From positions 295,579-359,578 of the forward strand of contig JAODTK010005805.1 of assembly GCA_026419785.1 (NCBI GenBank): DNA of 64,000 nt, given 5' to 3'. Under the pieces are notes generated by a model that worked only from the letters and a program-made list of their open reading frames with translations, was not told the origin of the DNA and did no database searches. This document shows, piece after piece, positions 46,570 through 59,569 of the stretch; position 1 is the stretch's first letter; every line of letters begins with the position of its first letter. This DNA comes from Sclerodactyla briareus (Eukaryota > Echinodermata > Holothuroidea > Dendrochirotida > Sclerodactylidae). Made by a program: the position numbers and the translations under genes.

Positions 46570-46861
46570 GTGCAGGGTTCCGAAAGGGTGTTTTCAAACA
46601 TACTATAATTACACTATTTTGGACAACCGGTCCCATGATTAAGGAGACATGGATCATTTTTTGCGTGGAGTCAAGAGTCGGTGGACGGTGCACCACGTGA
46701 TCAGTGCAGGGGATTAATTGAGCTGCCTATATTAGTTTGGCGTATGCTCGAAAACAACCCCACTTAAACTACATATAGATATTAACAGGAGGAGGCTTTC
46801 TGCGAGTGTAGGAAATGATGGAGTATACATAGATAGAGAGTAGAGAGAGAGGACCCACAAC

Positions 46862-46909
46862 ATGTCAAGATCTATCTATCTATCTATCTTATATCTATTA
46901 TCTATCTAC

Positions 46910-46945
<36 letters not shown>

Positions 46946-46960
46946 GCATATTATTATCAT
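46862..46960 (+). repeat. (ATCT)n microsatellite
   Basis: 'atctatctatct' units over about 100 bp with a few interruptions. Confidence 0.95.
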
Positions 46961-47044
46961 CGATCTATTTATCTGTAAACTTTTGGTTTTTGTTCACAAA
47001 TGGTCGTGCGTTGATGAATCTCGGACCAGACTGTTAACAATTTT

Positions 47045-48190
47045 TATTGAATGATGGCTCATCTGTAAACCACCCTAAACGGGTTCAAGGTCAAGGTCAA
47101 ATGGCATAAAGGGCACCCAAGTGGCCCAAAGTGGAAAACTGCCAAAAACGCTAATCCTACAAATTTTGGTGAACAGAGTGCTGATGTTTGGTCATCATAA
47201 TGGTCTAACAGCCGTTCCTTCGGGGTGTCAGGAATTTTTATCCAAGGTTCACTGGGCAGAGGGCCCATCTTATGAAATTTTCACACAATGGGATTTGAAA
47301 TGCATCTCCTCCCACAAACTCACTTGATTTATTCAAGTTACATGTAGTGGTCATTGGGTAGAGGGCCATTGGGGGGGGGGGTATTAGGAATTATGGGTTG
47401 GGCCCAATCGGGGCACTAGGGCCCATATATGAAATACCGTAAAAATCTGTCCTCGCTACAAATTTTGGTGAATAGTGCTGACAAGCGGGTCACAAGATAG
47501 TCTAACAGCCGTACGTTCAGGGTGTTCAGGATGTTTGGTCGAAGTCCCCACTTGCGGCAGGAGAGCTCAGTATATGAAATTTCCACAATGGTACTTGAAA
47601 ATCAATCTCCCACAGATTACAGTTGATTTCTTCCAAACGTGAAATGTATTCTATCTATCCATCAGTCGGTAGTTACTTTTGCTTTTTTGCCACCAAAATC
47701 GTTCGTGCATTCGCATGGATCTTGACCAAAAACTGTAACCCTAAGGTCAGTTCAAGTGCCATAAAGAGAAATGATGGGCCATTAGTGTGAAAAATGCGAA
47801 AACTACTTCCGGCGATTAGGGTTGTTTACCATGATTACACGACCAGGGTGATCCTTAATAGTGGTACCTTGCCCCACAGGGATTGAAGTGAAAGGTCATT
47901 GAACGGGAGGGGGCGGTACAGGCAATTTGTTCAAACTGTAGATAGAATAATCTGCAGTTGCATTGTTGTGAGCCCTTGATGTTCATGTTTTGATGGACAT
48001 TGACTAGAGTTGGACATGATATTCATGGACTGCTGGATAATTATGACCACCCAAAGGTACAAGGGCAAAGGTCATTGAGGAGCCTAATAGGCCCATTGTG
48101 TGGAAAAACTATGGTATCTCCTCTCAAAAATGATAGTGGTATTTTTCATGATGTCTCTCAGTGTCATTCAAAGGTCAAGTATAACTGAAA
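47045..48190 (+). repeat. Degenerate ~300-400 bp tandem family, three copies
   Basis: 'acaaattttggtgaa', 'tggtctaacagccgt', 'ggtgtcagga' and 'gatttgaaatgcatctcc' occur at 47158-47320 and again, diverged, at 47456-47620. A third copy (47690-48190) has 'ggcccattgtgtgga' and 'aggtcattga', linking it to the 6.9-7.9 kb satellite. Confidence 0.65.
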
Positions 48191-48194
48191 TCAA

Positions 48195-51100
48195 TGCACT
48201 CCAATAACACATCATACCAGTTTACTACGTATTGAACAATCTTGTCCGGTTTTGAGCTACTGAAACATTGGTTCTCTCGTTTCATTAACGTTCATAAGGG
48301 ACGTGGATACGATTCGTTCTCCTAAGAAAGTCTCGTGAAATCGGGGGAAGGGGATGAGAAATTGACATGGTCCCCCCGTATGGGTGTTGGGAGCTGCATA
48401 TGTTAATTGGTCCCTAGGTTGTTTCTGTGCAATCTAAGAATATTCATCAGTGGGTGGGGTTTAGAAGCCAAATTATGAAATACCAGTCTCTGGCATCCGT
48501 AGGCTGGTCCGTGTTCATATGATATAATTGATACTGGGGAGTACCAACGATTACTAAGCAATTGATGCTGTTGTTTGTTTTGTTTATTTTGTTATTCGTG
48601 CCTGTACATGTCCACAACACAAAGTGTAAATATTAGACAAACAAAATACTGCGACAGTGTGAAAGACAGATCGAACAAAGATCCACGGAGGCAACGTCCA
48701 TTAGGCAAAAAAGAATGGCTCATTTCCTGGTATTGACTCTTTGCGTTTGACGCACTGCTCGTTTTTACTCATTTCACAAGGGACATGATACTCTCATCTC
48801 CGCACTTTACTTGAAAGAGGGCGGAAGTTGATTTGGCAGCAGAAAACCCGACTAAACAAGTGTATTTTATATGGGAGACGGAACCAACCAGCCTGCATTA
48901 ACTTCCAATCTCTACTTGGGTTAATTATTCCGCATTAACATATTTTTTGTGTTCCGGTCGATTGCTCTGCACCTTAATAATGGTTTATTGCCTCAAAACA
49001 TGCATCAATTGTCAGAGGGTGTTTGATGTATCATTTTGTGTTCCATTCCACATCCAATGTGTGGTGTAATGTTTCTAAAGACCTTTTCCTCCCCCAAAAA
49101 TTTTTTCCCCCGCCCAACACGCGTTGAAAATGGGTCCGGTTCCGAGAGGCGGAGATGGAGCAGTATGTCCCTTGTAAACTGCGTAAAACGAGCAGTGCGT
49201 TCAAAATCAAATGAGTCAATGATCCATAAATATGCTATGAATGAATTGAGCGCAGGAGCAGTGCTCAGAACACAATGAGAGAAATGAGATTTGCTCTGAA
49301 TTGAATGGCGAAGGAGCAGCGGCTCAGAACAAAATGAAAAACAAAATGAGCAGTGTGCTCTGAATAAAATGAGTGAATATTGACAGTATGCTCTGGGTAA
49401 AATGGGCAGATGGTCAATGTGATCCGCTGCTTTTTTTGGAACCTTTGGAGTGCATACGCCCCCACTTACGTTTAAAAAATGGTTCTCAATATGTCACCTA
49501 TCAGATTCCTGGCACTATTGCGCCTGTTGTTGACGCGTACAGCACTAAGGACACTTCCCAGATGTTCGTATTATGAGTCCAGGCGTTCTCGCTGAATTTA
49601 TAAGTTATTTAAAGTTAGTGGAAAATAAGTACACACATAGTGAAAACTATAACGATGTTAACGTTTATTTCGAATTGACCCAAAATATAAGCTTTGTACT
49701 TCTCCTCTCAACACGAACTAGGCCATCCAATATCTATAACTCACTCTTGCTTTCGCAGTAATAAAGTGTTTATTTTTCACGACTTCATCCCGCTGGTTTC
49801 CGGGGAATACCAACTCTAAATTTTGCTAGATTCCAGAATAGCCTTTTAATATCCTCGCCCTGATATTTTTGGTCGTTTTACATCACATTATAAAGTCTCC
49901 AGCATCGTAATGACAAGAGCAACATTTTTTTTTTTGAAAAACCAAATTCCAACTATCACGACGCGCCAAACACACAACGCATACAACACCTTGATAAATT
50001 AGCTTTACGGTTGCAGACCACCCGACATAATACGAGGACCTCGCCGCGAGCTGGCTATACTTAGCTACGTCCTATGGCCGCGAACGCAAATCGTCAATGA
50101 GGAGCCTCTCGTTGCTGGGCGCCTCGAGGCGCCCCAAAGAAGAACCCCGCGCCCCAAAGAGCCGTCAGGGTTCCCCCCATCCCCCTAACAGCATATCCAC
50201 TACTTGCGTCCTAGTACGTAAAACCTTGAACTGCTTTAGTGCTAATATAATTATTTTCCGTGGATGTACAGAGCTAACACTCAAATCGCAATGCCAATAA
50301 CTCGCCATCGATAGTTACGATCCTCGACATGTTTCATCGCTACCCTGGGTGTACTGTCCATATACATTAGAGTAGATGAATCCATATGTCGTTTCTAAAA
50401 TCCCGACTGGTAATATTCACTAACGGAACTCAAAAGCAAATTCTTCCAATACCATTTTCCCTAAGTGTTTAAATTTCCCATTGGTGAAGGTAGCTATTGC
50501 CCCTATAGGTATTTTCGTTATAAGTTTTAACGGCCAATTTGACTAGTTCCATAGTTAGGTCACAAAAAGATCTCTATCATTCAACATAAATGCAACCTCC
50601 ACCCCTACAGTATTGTATTACACAAATTTACTCGGCCTGTTCAGTTCTTCACACCAAACGTGTTAACGTCATCATCGTAGGGAGAAAACAAGAACGGAAA
50701 CCTTGCGATTTCTGTTAGAATGCCCTATTACTGATTATATTTCTTTTTTACTGACTTCTACTCAGAGAAAATGCAGCCCAGTTCTTCTCGAGATGGTAAA
50801 GCTATCCACGCACTTCCATGAGGGTTGCTCCTGGAGCTAGGAAAACTGCCTTGCAATACGCTTCCAAGAATTGTTGGAGCAGTCAGCGAAGCATGAGCCA
50901 GGTGTGTATATTCCATTATAGGCGACAGTACATTACTATCAGATCTATTGAACTCTTGGATGCCTTCAAACGCGGACTTAAAGACTATTTGTGTCATTAA
51001 TTATTGATGTCTGGATGTGATTTCGATTTCGGTTCTTTTCACCTTTCTCTTCATTCTGCAAGTTGCTGCTTAAGATTATCTATTATATCGTCCTCTGTTA

Positions 51101-51890
51101 ATTCACGAAATATTCCCAGAAGGCACAGGCAGTTTTAATCCGACGGGCATCGTACGATCATTACATAGACAATGGAAAAGAACATACAATGGGTACGTAG
51201 CCGTTTGTTACGGTAAACCGGTACTCAAAATACAAATTTCGGAAGCCACAGCAGTTTTTAATAGATTGGGCACATCTACCAATCAATTGGAATCACCTAT
51301 GAATCCGTGAAGGAGATATGGCTGGGTGTACACATGGAATAGTGGATATGGCTTAATCAGATGGGTATGACTCAGACAAGGGCGGCACTATTCGTGTGGC
51401 GGTTGGGGGCGGGGACGGACAAGGAAGAATATATCTAAGGGTGGAAGCGCCACCACAGGTGGCGGTAGCGCAAAATATTTTTTCGTTTGACGACTCCTAG
51501 AATGCCAGGAAAACGGCATTCCCAAGCCTTATGAGACAGAAGCAGCCTCTTGAAATGCGATAACGAATTTTATTTCAGGAAAGGTTCTCCAAAAACTTAT
51601 CGCCTTAGGATCCATTTCAAGGTTTTGCGTTGGGTTCTGTGACATTCCCGTGAGTGATGTTCAGTCATGAAAGTAAAACAAAAAAAAAATAGCATAAATG
51701 GCAATGGCAACAACCATAACGTTCGCGCGAATTTTGCAGGATACAGTTTTGACCACGATCGACAATCGCACTGCCCCCCTCTCGACCTATCCTTACATAG
51801 GCGTTAGTTTTTTACTCAAAGATTACGCCCCCATTTTTATTGGACATTCCATCAGTCAGGCAATCTTTATATATAAACTTATCTTCACCT
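48195..51890. other. No gene seen; small 'gagcagtgctcagaac' repeat at 49240-49390
   Basis: The words 'gagcagtgctcagaacaca', 'gagcagcggctcagaacaaa' and 'agcagtgtgctctgaa' form a short tandem at 49240-49390. Elsewhere there are only short frames without recognisable domains. A 'ttttatttcag' acceptor-like site at 51570-51580 has no supported exon. Confidence 0.4.
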
Positions 51891-51904
51891 GCCTTTGACT
51901 CATG

Positions 51905-52390
51905 TTTTTTTTGCACGAAATTGTGGGGTTCCCTTGCCGAATCTTCGATGGCTGTATTGATGGGTTTCCCATCCAGCAGCACCGTGTGCCTGCCACCTTA
52001 GTATGTGCAAACCGTGCTCGCACCCAACTGTCAACAAGTTGTCGCACACCTAAATTGATTGCCGAATACTTATTTTAAATTTGGTCAAATATAACCATAG
52101 TTGCCGAAAAAATCACAGTCCCGCTAGGTGGTAGACTTACTCTGCTGTCGCCTCAACCTCTCCTTACCTTCAAAGACACGAAGTTGTACACTTTTTGGCA
52201 TTCCACCATCGAAAATTTTGGCACTATTTGGGACTTCCACTTTGGAACGCCTTTTTTGCTCTGCTTTGCAATTTGTGGCGTTCCCTGCATGGCTGCATTT
52301 TCGAATCCCGCCTGTGTTCCCGCATATAGCAGTCATATTAATAGTAGTGCACCGTGCACCCAACTTTCCATAAGATAGTCGCACCATAAT
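51905..52390 (-). repeat. Two diverged units of a ~350 bp repeat
   Basis: On the minus strand, 'gacagttgggtgcgagcacg' (52029 downwards) and 'gaaagttgggtgcacggtgc' (52370 downwards) open two related stretches. Each continues into 'gggattcgaaaatg' or 'gaagattcggcaag'-type text. The minus frames 51856-52047 and 52124-52387 look alike because of this. Confidence 0.5.
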
Positions 52391-52559
52391 AATTTAAAAC
52401 CTAGAAAAGCCAAAGGCTTAGTAATTTTCTTGTACTCTTTCTGACAACCTTAGCTAGACACAAGGACAATAGGAGATTGCACCAGCACATTGGACATAAC
52501 AACTGACAAATTTCCGTTTTATCCAACCAACCAATAAGGGTTCCTATACTCTTGGCTAA

Positions 52560-53035
52560 GCAGCTACACACTGAATTTCGAGATTTTCAGACTTTGACCT
52601 ATGGCGACCTCAATATGACCTCTGACTGACCCCCGAACACTGAAGGTTCATGTACTTCATCGTGTGGAACACCATACCAAGTATGAGCTTCATCTATCCG
52701 GCAGGGTTGAGTTATCGTGTTTACAAGCCAAAATTGGCCAAAATGTCGACTTTTCACTAATTTTATATTTCGACCAAAAATCACCTCGACCCATACCAAA
52801 AAAACAATGGGTTACTGTACTCCCCATAAGAAAGGCTACATACCAAAATTTTCAAACTGATGAGCCCAACCATTCTGGACTTATCTGTGTTTACAAGTTA
52901 ATTAATTTGACTCTAGGGACCTCAGAGACATCTGACCTGACCCAAAAACAATAGGGTCATGTAATCATCATGGGGAACAACTACAATATGAGCTTAATCA
53001 TCCAGGGGGGGTCGAGTTATCGTGTTAAAAAGCAG
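52560..53035 (+). repeat. Two-copy ~310 bp repeat
   Basis: 'gacctcaatatgacct', 'gttcatgtacttcatcg', 'atgagcttcatctatccgg' and 'gagttatcgtgtttaca' (52606-52730) recur as 'gacctcagagacatct', 'gtcatgtaatcatcat', 'atgagcttaatcatccag' and 'gagttatcgtgttaaa' (52918-53026). Confidence 0.7.
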
Positions 53036-53039
53036 GCGT

Positions 53040-54040
53040 CACCACACACCACAACAGCCACAGACATAACATAACAGACATACCCCACAACCACACTGGC
53101 ATGACTGCATAGAGTATTCCTCGGACTTGTCACGGATATAAAATAACAGATCCCACAGGTGGTAGACCTACCACTTGTGAACTCAACCCCTTCACCTCAC
53201 GATTAGCGATTGGTATGTTAGTTGTGGTTCATTTAATAACTGGTCCCCTAGGGAGGACATCGACTAAACGTTAATGAAGGGCGACCGCACCAAGCTGGTA
53301 AAAGCAGTCGGATGCCGACACAATATGATGAAGGAGAACCCTCTTTCATTGATAATTTATAAGAAAACCCAGAGTGAATTTCAAGTGTTTTTGTGAAGTT
53401 AAGGGAAAATAATGTATGCCACAAGGCAAACTATGTGTCCGACACTACGATACATGGGAGACCCTGCCGCGCGTGGCGCGCAAAAAATTGAGGAAAATGG
53501 AGGCAGCAGAAAATTAGCTCAACTGATCATTTAGGTAATTAAGCATTGTTTAGACACGGTTTGCTGCTTGATATGTCGGATACGTGTCAGCGAAATATCA
53601 GTCACACAGTCAGACTCAAATATTAGGGGCGGGGGGGGGACAGATGCATTGAGTCCCAAACCAAAATATTGGGGGGACGCCGTCCACCTTTCATCTCACC
53701 CCCTATGAACCCACCCTTGAACGCAGATAAAACCAACATTTTGTAATAGGAGCCCAGCAAAGGTTAAGACTTCAAATGCGGAAAGGGAAAATAGGTTAAT
53801 CTTAGTGTAATGGATGTATCCTGACAGTTGTAAAAGCAGATTGGTGTACACATGAACCACGACATCTTGGAGCCCATGCTGTCTATGTTATTCAGTGATC
53901 AATAGTAGACAGGGAATAGGCAGTGCTCAGGGGAATTAAGTCATTTTGGATCCTTGCGAAGCAACAGGACTATGCAGTATGCACCGGCGTGTGTGTGGTT
54001 TTTGTTCTGGGTGTGTGGTGTGTGTGTGTGTGTGTGACAC
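53040..54040. repeat. Unassigned stretch with (GT)n at 53985-54036
   Basis: Apart from the GT/TGTG microsatellite near 53985-54036 and a G-rich run at 53628-53638, nothing was recognised. Confidence 0.5.
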
Positions 54041-54880
54041 CCTGTCGCACGATATCTACATACGCAAAAATGGTATCAAGTTCAATTAGGTATGGAGTTG
54101 CACATATGGGAGGATGAACCCCTATGTTTTGGGTTGCCGCCGTCAGTTCATTCGGGTCCCGAGAGGGCAAAGTTCAAAAAGCTTGTCAAGCACGATATCT
54201 AACGAAACGCGAGTAGTATTATCAAGTTCAACTTGGGTATGCTTGTCCCCCCCCGCCCCCCGGGGTAGCATGTAAGGTGAGGATGAAACCTATTGTGTTT
54301 TGGGTCGGGTCAGGTCATTCAATGATCACCACAGAAACGTCATATATCTCGGCAACGAAACATTTTGGAGGAGTGACCACGTAATGGAAAATTTCGGTCG
54401 TGCAGGTTGAAATACATCTGGTGACCGACTTTGTGACCTCATTTGACCTTTTTGACCTGTTGAACTCATTTGACCTGGTGATTTTTGCCTACTTTTTTGT
54501 GTGGCAGATGCGTTTGGTTAAGACAAAAAAAAAAGTCATGACACTACCATATACCGATACTCATCACAAGCTATCATCAATGATGTAGAAGGTTGAAACA
54601 GCCTAAAACACTGAATGTGGATAAATTGGCATTTGCCATCTGCTCGTCAGCATGATATCTAATGAATGAAATATATCTATCAAGTTCAAATAATGATGGG
54701 TGGCTTGTACAAATGATTGAAGATAAACCTATTTGTTTTTGTATAAGGTCGGTCATCCACGGTCACTATAGGACAATCATTATAGCTCTGCAAACGAGTT
54801 CATTGTACAGAGTGAGAAAACCAGCCTATAGCAACCAAACAATATTGCCCCCAGTGGACGACAGTTCACTTCTCTAATTG
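54040..54880 (+). repeat. Degenerate tandem family ('cacgatatct...atcaagttcaa')
   Basis: Three copies open at 54048, 54191 and 54651 with 'gcacgatatct' or 'gcatgatatct', then 'atcaagttcaa', 'gaggatga' and 'tgttttgggt'-type words. A further 'gcatgatatat' occurs at 58070. Confidence 0.65.
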
Positions 54881-55420
54881 TCATTGTATGTCTATTCTGA
54901 TATGTTTGGTATTGGATAGCACCAAATATTACCCCCAGACAAGACAGTACAAAGTCGTGAATTTTCATTTTTATTATATTACTGATATGTGAGTGATTGG
55001 ACTAGACAAGTGGACCAGCCTGATATGTACCTCCTGATCAGTAGTGGGGATGCTACGGGTTGGGTTGGCAATGTTGGTCATGAGCCCGATTTGAAAGCCG
55101 GCATCACTGAAATGATTGGACAAATTCCTAATGCAAGCAGAATCGCCTTGCTTGTGTATACTTCCCTCATTTGCGTTAGATTTGACATTTAATACCAGGG
55201 CATTTTCTCTCATTTTAGTGTTATAATATGAACACCAAAGTGTGGTGTTGCCCCCTCTAACGATCTGGGTTTGTTCCACTCCCCCCCCCCCTACCCATCA
55301 AATATATCCCCCAGTGGGGACAGTACAAATTCCTGAATTGTCATTTTTATTCTGATATGTTTGAATATGGACTGGCACCAGATGACAGCCATGGACTCCT
55401 GACAGAGTGGTGTTTTAGGG
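54840..55420 (+). repeat. 'ccccagtgg..cagt..ttctgatatgtttg' tandem family
   Basis: Copies near 54848, 54930 and 55310 share 'cccccag', 'gacagtacaaa', 'tgaattgtcattttta' and 'ctgatatgtttg'. The plus frame at 54989-55192 lies between two copies and is unassigned. Confidence 0.6.
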
Positions 55421-55424
55421 TGGG

Positions 55425-56375
55425 GGTGGTAATTTTGGTCCTGCATGCACCACCCCCCACCCAGTTTCATGGGAAAGCTATGAAAATTGCCTATGGCCAT
55501 GGGGGGGGGGGTGCATGGTTCCAATAGGGGTGAGTACTATACTTCAACAGATCAAAACCGTGACGTTTGTTTGAGTTTGAGATTGCTGAATTCATTATGG
55601 TGATGGCCACAATTTAAGGGGAACATGTCGGGGGGGGGGGCGGCAGGAATCAATACGCAGAGTTGCGTGTCTTGTTAGATAAAGATACATGTATTTTTAG
55701 AGGAGTATATTTTGCCAATTCTAGAGTTACTGCAGCTCATTTGAGGCATGTAATAGTGGCACTATGGAAAGGATTTTCTATTACAAAATACATGCGCAAG
55801 GGTCATAATAGAGGGAAGGCACTTCCAACAAAGAGTAGTGACGTATTCAATGAATGCGAGTGGGCAATCAATTAACAAGAGAATTAAAGAAAGAGATAAC
55901 AATGCGGTCTCCAAGTTGTGTAGGGGGAAGGACTTGCCGGAAAAGAGGTCTCCTATCTAACGAAAAAGAATGGGTTCGTGGTGTTTTAAAAAGAGAACGT
56001 AGTAGGAGGCCTAAAGTTGGTCATGTGTTCAACGCTAATTCAAGGAATCATTTGACACGTGTTAGATTCAGATTCTGTTTTTGATTTAGTTTCTTTTAAG
56101 GCCTTAAGGATTTTCATTATGTTTTATTATTATATATTTTTGTCATTAATTACGTTTGTAAACAGGGTAAGATCAAGTGCACAACCGCGCCAGCTTTAAA
56201 CAACGAAAACAGGTTTTCAACCACAAAGATATAGATAAATTATTTTATAGGTACCAGGGGGGGGAAACATGGGATAATTAAATACAACATTTTCCAGCCA
56301 TCTCGAAATTCCATTCCCCAAATATTTTTTTGTTTTTTTCCCGTGAGGGCTGCATATTTCTTTATTCCTTTCCAG
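55425..56375. other. Two unassigned frames, no recognised gene
   Basis: The frames 55663-55875 and 55854-56084 (plus) overlap by 22 bp. They are basic and Arg/Lys-rich and could be one frameshifted coding remnant, possibly a transposase-type protein. No diagnostic motif was seen. A G-run lies at 55631-55640. Confidence 0.3.
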
Positions 56376-57080
56376 GTCCGCGGCCAAATGTGGAAACATT
56401 GTCCCACTTATGGGTTTATCCTGGACCCGATGATAAGGCGCTACGGCTACTGTCGGTGTCTGTGTTCAAGACTGCAAAGCAGAATAGTTTGTCCAAGACT
56501 GGTGCGTATCGGCAGGGACGAGGATATAAAAGCGCTCGTCAAATCAAAACCTGGGCGGGGGTTCCATGACCTAAATACGCCAATGACCCTGGCAAAACAT
56601 GGTTGTCAATCCAGGGGACTTGTGCGAAGGGGTCCCCCACTGTCCGGATAATTCGCAATCTGAAAGTAGGGGACCCATATATAGCGTTCCCCCGATATGC
56701 ATCATTTTACTGGCACCATGCAATAGTGATACATGTTGATGCTGAGAGTTGCGATGTTATAAAATGGTTCGGATTTGGGACAAAGGAATCAAGTCATCAA
56801 GGAAAAAATAGAGTCCGCGCCAGAGTTGGTAAGTGCAATTAAGTTCACTTCGAAATGTGTTCAATGGAGAGGCAGGAGAGGGAAAACCGAAGGCTCACCG
56901 GAGACCGTGGCGTATTCGAGACTTCACGATCCCGATACCCGTGTAGTAGAATTCATGTGCATTTCTCCAGAAGAGTATAGCGAACAAAGAACTGGGTTAT
57001 GACTTATTGGCCACAAAATTGCGAAACTTGCCTACTACGTGTGCTCGGACAACAAATCCGTGATCAGACCAAGTACGCTA
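56376..57080 (+). CDS. LRAT-like (NlpC/P60 fold) domain gene or pseudogene, frame-broken
   Basis: A good acceptor 'tttattcctttccag' ends at 56375. The first segment to 56650 reads 'GQMWKHCPTYGF' to 'GFHDLNTPMTLAKHG'. After a frame shift, 56663-56833 reads 'NLKVGD', 'IAFPRYASFYWHHAIVIHVD' and 'DVIKWFGFGTKESSHQGKNR', matching the LRAT-domain core (GDHIA..R..YWHHAIV, with the catalytic His in HHAIV). After further shifts, an 'NCET.AYY' box at about 57017-57036 supplies the catalytic Cys (family motif NCEHF), and an SDQ-type segment follows at 57056-57065. LRAT-family enzymes are thiol acyltransferases/phospholipases of membranes. The second family His is replaced by Lys in 'IKW'. Breaks could be decay or read errors. 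Confidence 0.6.
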
Positions 57081-57303
57081 AGTTCTTTTTTTAATGAGAC
57101 AGGCCGCTAGGCATGTACACGTCAAGGAATTGTGGGAGTTGTCGAATTCATAGAGGAGCTCTTCAAATTATCGAGGGTCGGCTTCATGGGCGTTTCATTG
57201 TGCCAAAATAGCGGAATTCCGTTATGACTGGTAAATAGGCAAAGTATACGAAAATGGCGAAATCACTAGTCGAGTTTATTATTTACGAGATTATAGGTCA
57301 GGA

Positions 57304-57510
57304 TTGAGATATGGGGTGTATCATTGGGCGAGGAATCGCGGTTTTACTTACAATGGCAATATTGCAAGTGGGCCTACCGTGAACATGCAGTGCCAGGTTT
57401 GTGGGGAATTGTGCACTACGCTTCGTCATACACCGTCGGTTGCGCCGGGGTGTGCATGTATAGGCCATAACTTGGGAAAATGGTTATTGATAGGACATGG
57501 AGAGAGATGA
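57304..57510 (+). other. Cysteine-bearing open frame downstream of the LRAT-like gene
   Basis: The reading 'MRYGVYHWARNRGFTYNG' continues to 'CQVCGELC' and 'GCACIGHN'. Six cysteines lie in 25 residues. It could be a later part of the same locus or chance. I do not recognise it. Confidence 0.3.
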
Positions 57511-58140
57511 ACCGAAGGTGAAGATATCATGAGTTGCACCCTGAGATAATATCGTTGTAGGAAAACTGGCGACAACACGGAATCGTTGTACGGTGTGTGA
57601 ACCATGATCAGGATCGTTGCACTTGCAATTATGTTTCGGAAGAAAGTCATTCAAGAGAACGAAGAAAAAACCTTTAGCAATGATACCAGACGTGTATCTA
57701 TGACTCATGGGAAGACTTGAAGGAGCGAGAGGTTGTTATCGAAAGCAGAGGCGCGATATCAATCCTGAGCACAGACGCCGCAGTAGAAAGGCTCAAGTGT
57801 CTCAGCAAACTTAAGCAGTAGAATGCACTATCAATGACAAGAGAGTTGTGCGCTACACCCAAGACAGATCCATCACGGACGGGGCAGTAACGTTCGATGA
57901 AACAGGCGCCGAACATTTAGGCTCACAGTAGAAGCACAATTTCCCATTTTTGTCTCGCCTGAATGAAATGCAGGAGGAGACGTGTGGTCACTATGGCGTG
58001 TTGTGTGTGCGTGTGTAATGTGGATGTGTGTAATGTGTATGTGTGATGTGTTGTGCACACTTTCTCGTTAGCATGATATATTTCAAAGGGTAATTGCAAG
58101 TGTGACAAAATTTCGGGTTGAGTGAACACAATCTAAAGTA
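57511..58140. other. No gene seen; GTGT tract 57985-58055
   Basis: A TGTG-rich microsatellite lies at 57985-58055. It gives minus-strand His/Thr frames that are artefacts. Confidence 0.5.
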
Positions 58141-58149
58141 AATTTTGGG

Positions 58150-58760
58150 CACAAAAAGTCATAATTAAGTAAGGTAATAGCCTATTTTATGTAATTCCAT
58201 TGTTAGGCTAATTAGCAAGATTACAGATGAACGTAGGTGCTGTGGTGAGTTGGTTTGGCACATATATGAGGGATATCGAGGTAGATGAAGTGCTTAGATT
58301 TTCAGCGTATAAATATGGTAATTAAGGTGTCTAATTTGCATTATTTATGCGAGATTAAAAAGTTAGTCGGATTTTCACGAAACTGGTGAATATAGCTAAC
58401 TTCAGTCTCAAAACTTTTCACAAAGATTCGATGGTCACAGAGGTCATTCAAGATACCTATTGCTTAATTCATGCGAAATCTTTAAGTTGCTTTGGATGTT
58501 CATGAAACATGGGGGCTATGGTTAACCTTGAGTTCCAGTTTTTTTATCGGAGGGGTCAGGGTTCATAGAGTATTCAACAGTCCTAATTTGCATAATTTAT
58601 TGCATTGAATTTTAAAGTGGCCGGATTTTCTGTGAAACTGGTTAAATTGAATAATTATCATAATTGAGGTAATTTTAGTCACATTCCACAAAATCTTAAT
58701 TCTTTAGTAGACATTGTCAATGATCAGTCCTTTCAAATTTGAAATTGGTCATCTATTAGT
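58150..58760 (+). repeat. AT-rich ~115-125 bp degenerate tandem family
   Basis: 'ttgcattatttatgcga', 'gcttaattcatgcgaaa' and 'ttgcataatttattgca' (58337, 58463, 58570) each precede 'agttagtcggattttca', 'agttgctttggatgttca' or 'agtggccggattttct' and then 'cgaaactggt'-type words. Confidence 0.7.
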
Positions 58761-58764
58761 TGGC

Positions 58765-59565
58765 TGTTTCTGTATTGCTAATACCGAAATTTTAAGCGAC
58801 CATGTGAATGCCTTGATGTTTGCGTGGGGACTAATAGAAGTAAAACACTGATCGCGCAATCAGGCGAGGACACTGGGGGCGATCGCCTTGTTAAACACGT
58901 GGTCAGATCATTGAGGGTAGGTGTGGTTAATTGAAGACCAGTCGGTGCCCGAATGTAAACATCAAATGCAATCAAGCATCAATCAAGTGTACTAATCTTA
59001 TTTTGGATCAGGGTTTAGGATAGGAATTACTAGAAATAGAGCAGGTTAAATCAATGCAGGAAATTGGAGAGGGAAACAAATCCGCTCATTGACCCTAATA
59101 AGCCAACTGTCGCATTCCTAAATCAGGTTGTCAGGCAAATTTATCAGGTGAATCTTACAGAGGCACTTGGCTTGACGATTATAAGATGCATTGCGTGTCC
59201 AGAGATGGATGTGAAAAACCACGGAAACGAACGTTTGTTTCAGAAGAGAACACTTAAGGTTTTATGCGGGGAACGGGAACATCATAAGAATGCAAAAGCC
59301 CATCGCATATCGTCGTTGGTGGCTTTTGAGGAAATATTTCATAGATAGCATTCACGGTCATACGCATCAAAATACGCACTGCTACATGAGGCTTAGTTTG
59401 CCATTCAGTGTTGGTTGCTATTCATCAGGATTTTGTTGCCCGAGGAAAACCAGTACTTTATTTCAAATAAAAATAGGACACAGTCAGACACTGGCCCCAA
59501 TCTCAGGTCACGTCCGGTAGGCATGTGGGAAAAAAAGCTGAATGTTCCTCAAAAACATTTCTTTC
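58765..59565. other. One unassigned frame, no recognised gene
   Basis: The frame 59064-59348 plus (94 codons, from 'MERETNPLIDPNKPTVAFLN') is stop-free and fairly balanced. I recognise no family and see no splice sites. Confidence 0.3.
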
Positions 59566-59569
59566 GGAT

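Noticed and set aside
57873-58058. His/Thr-rich minus frame
   Set aside because: Translation of a GTGT microsatellite.
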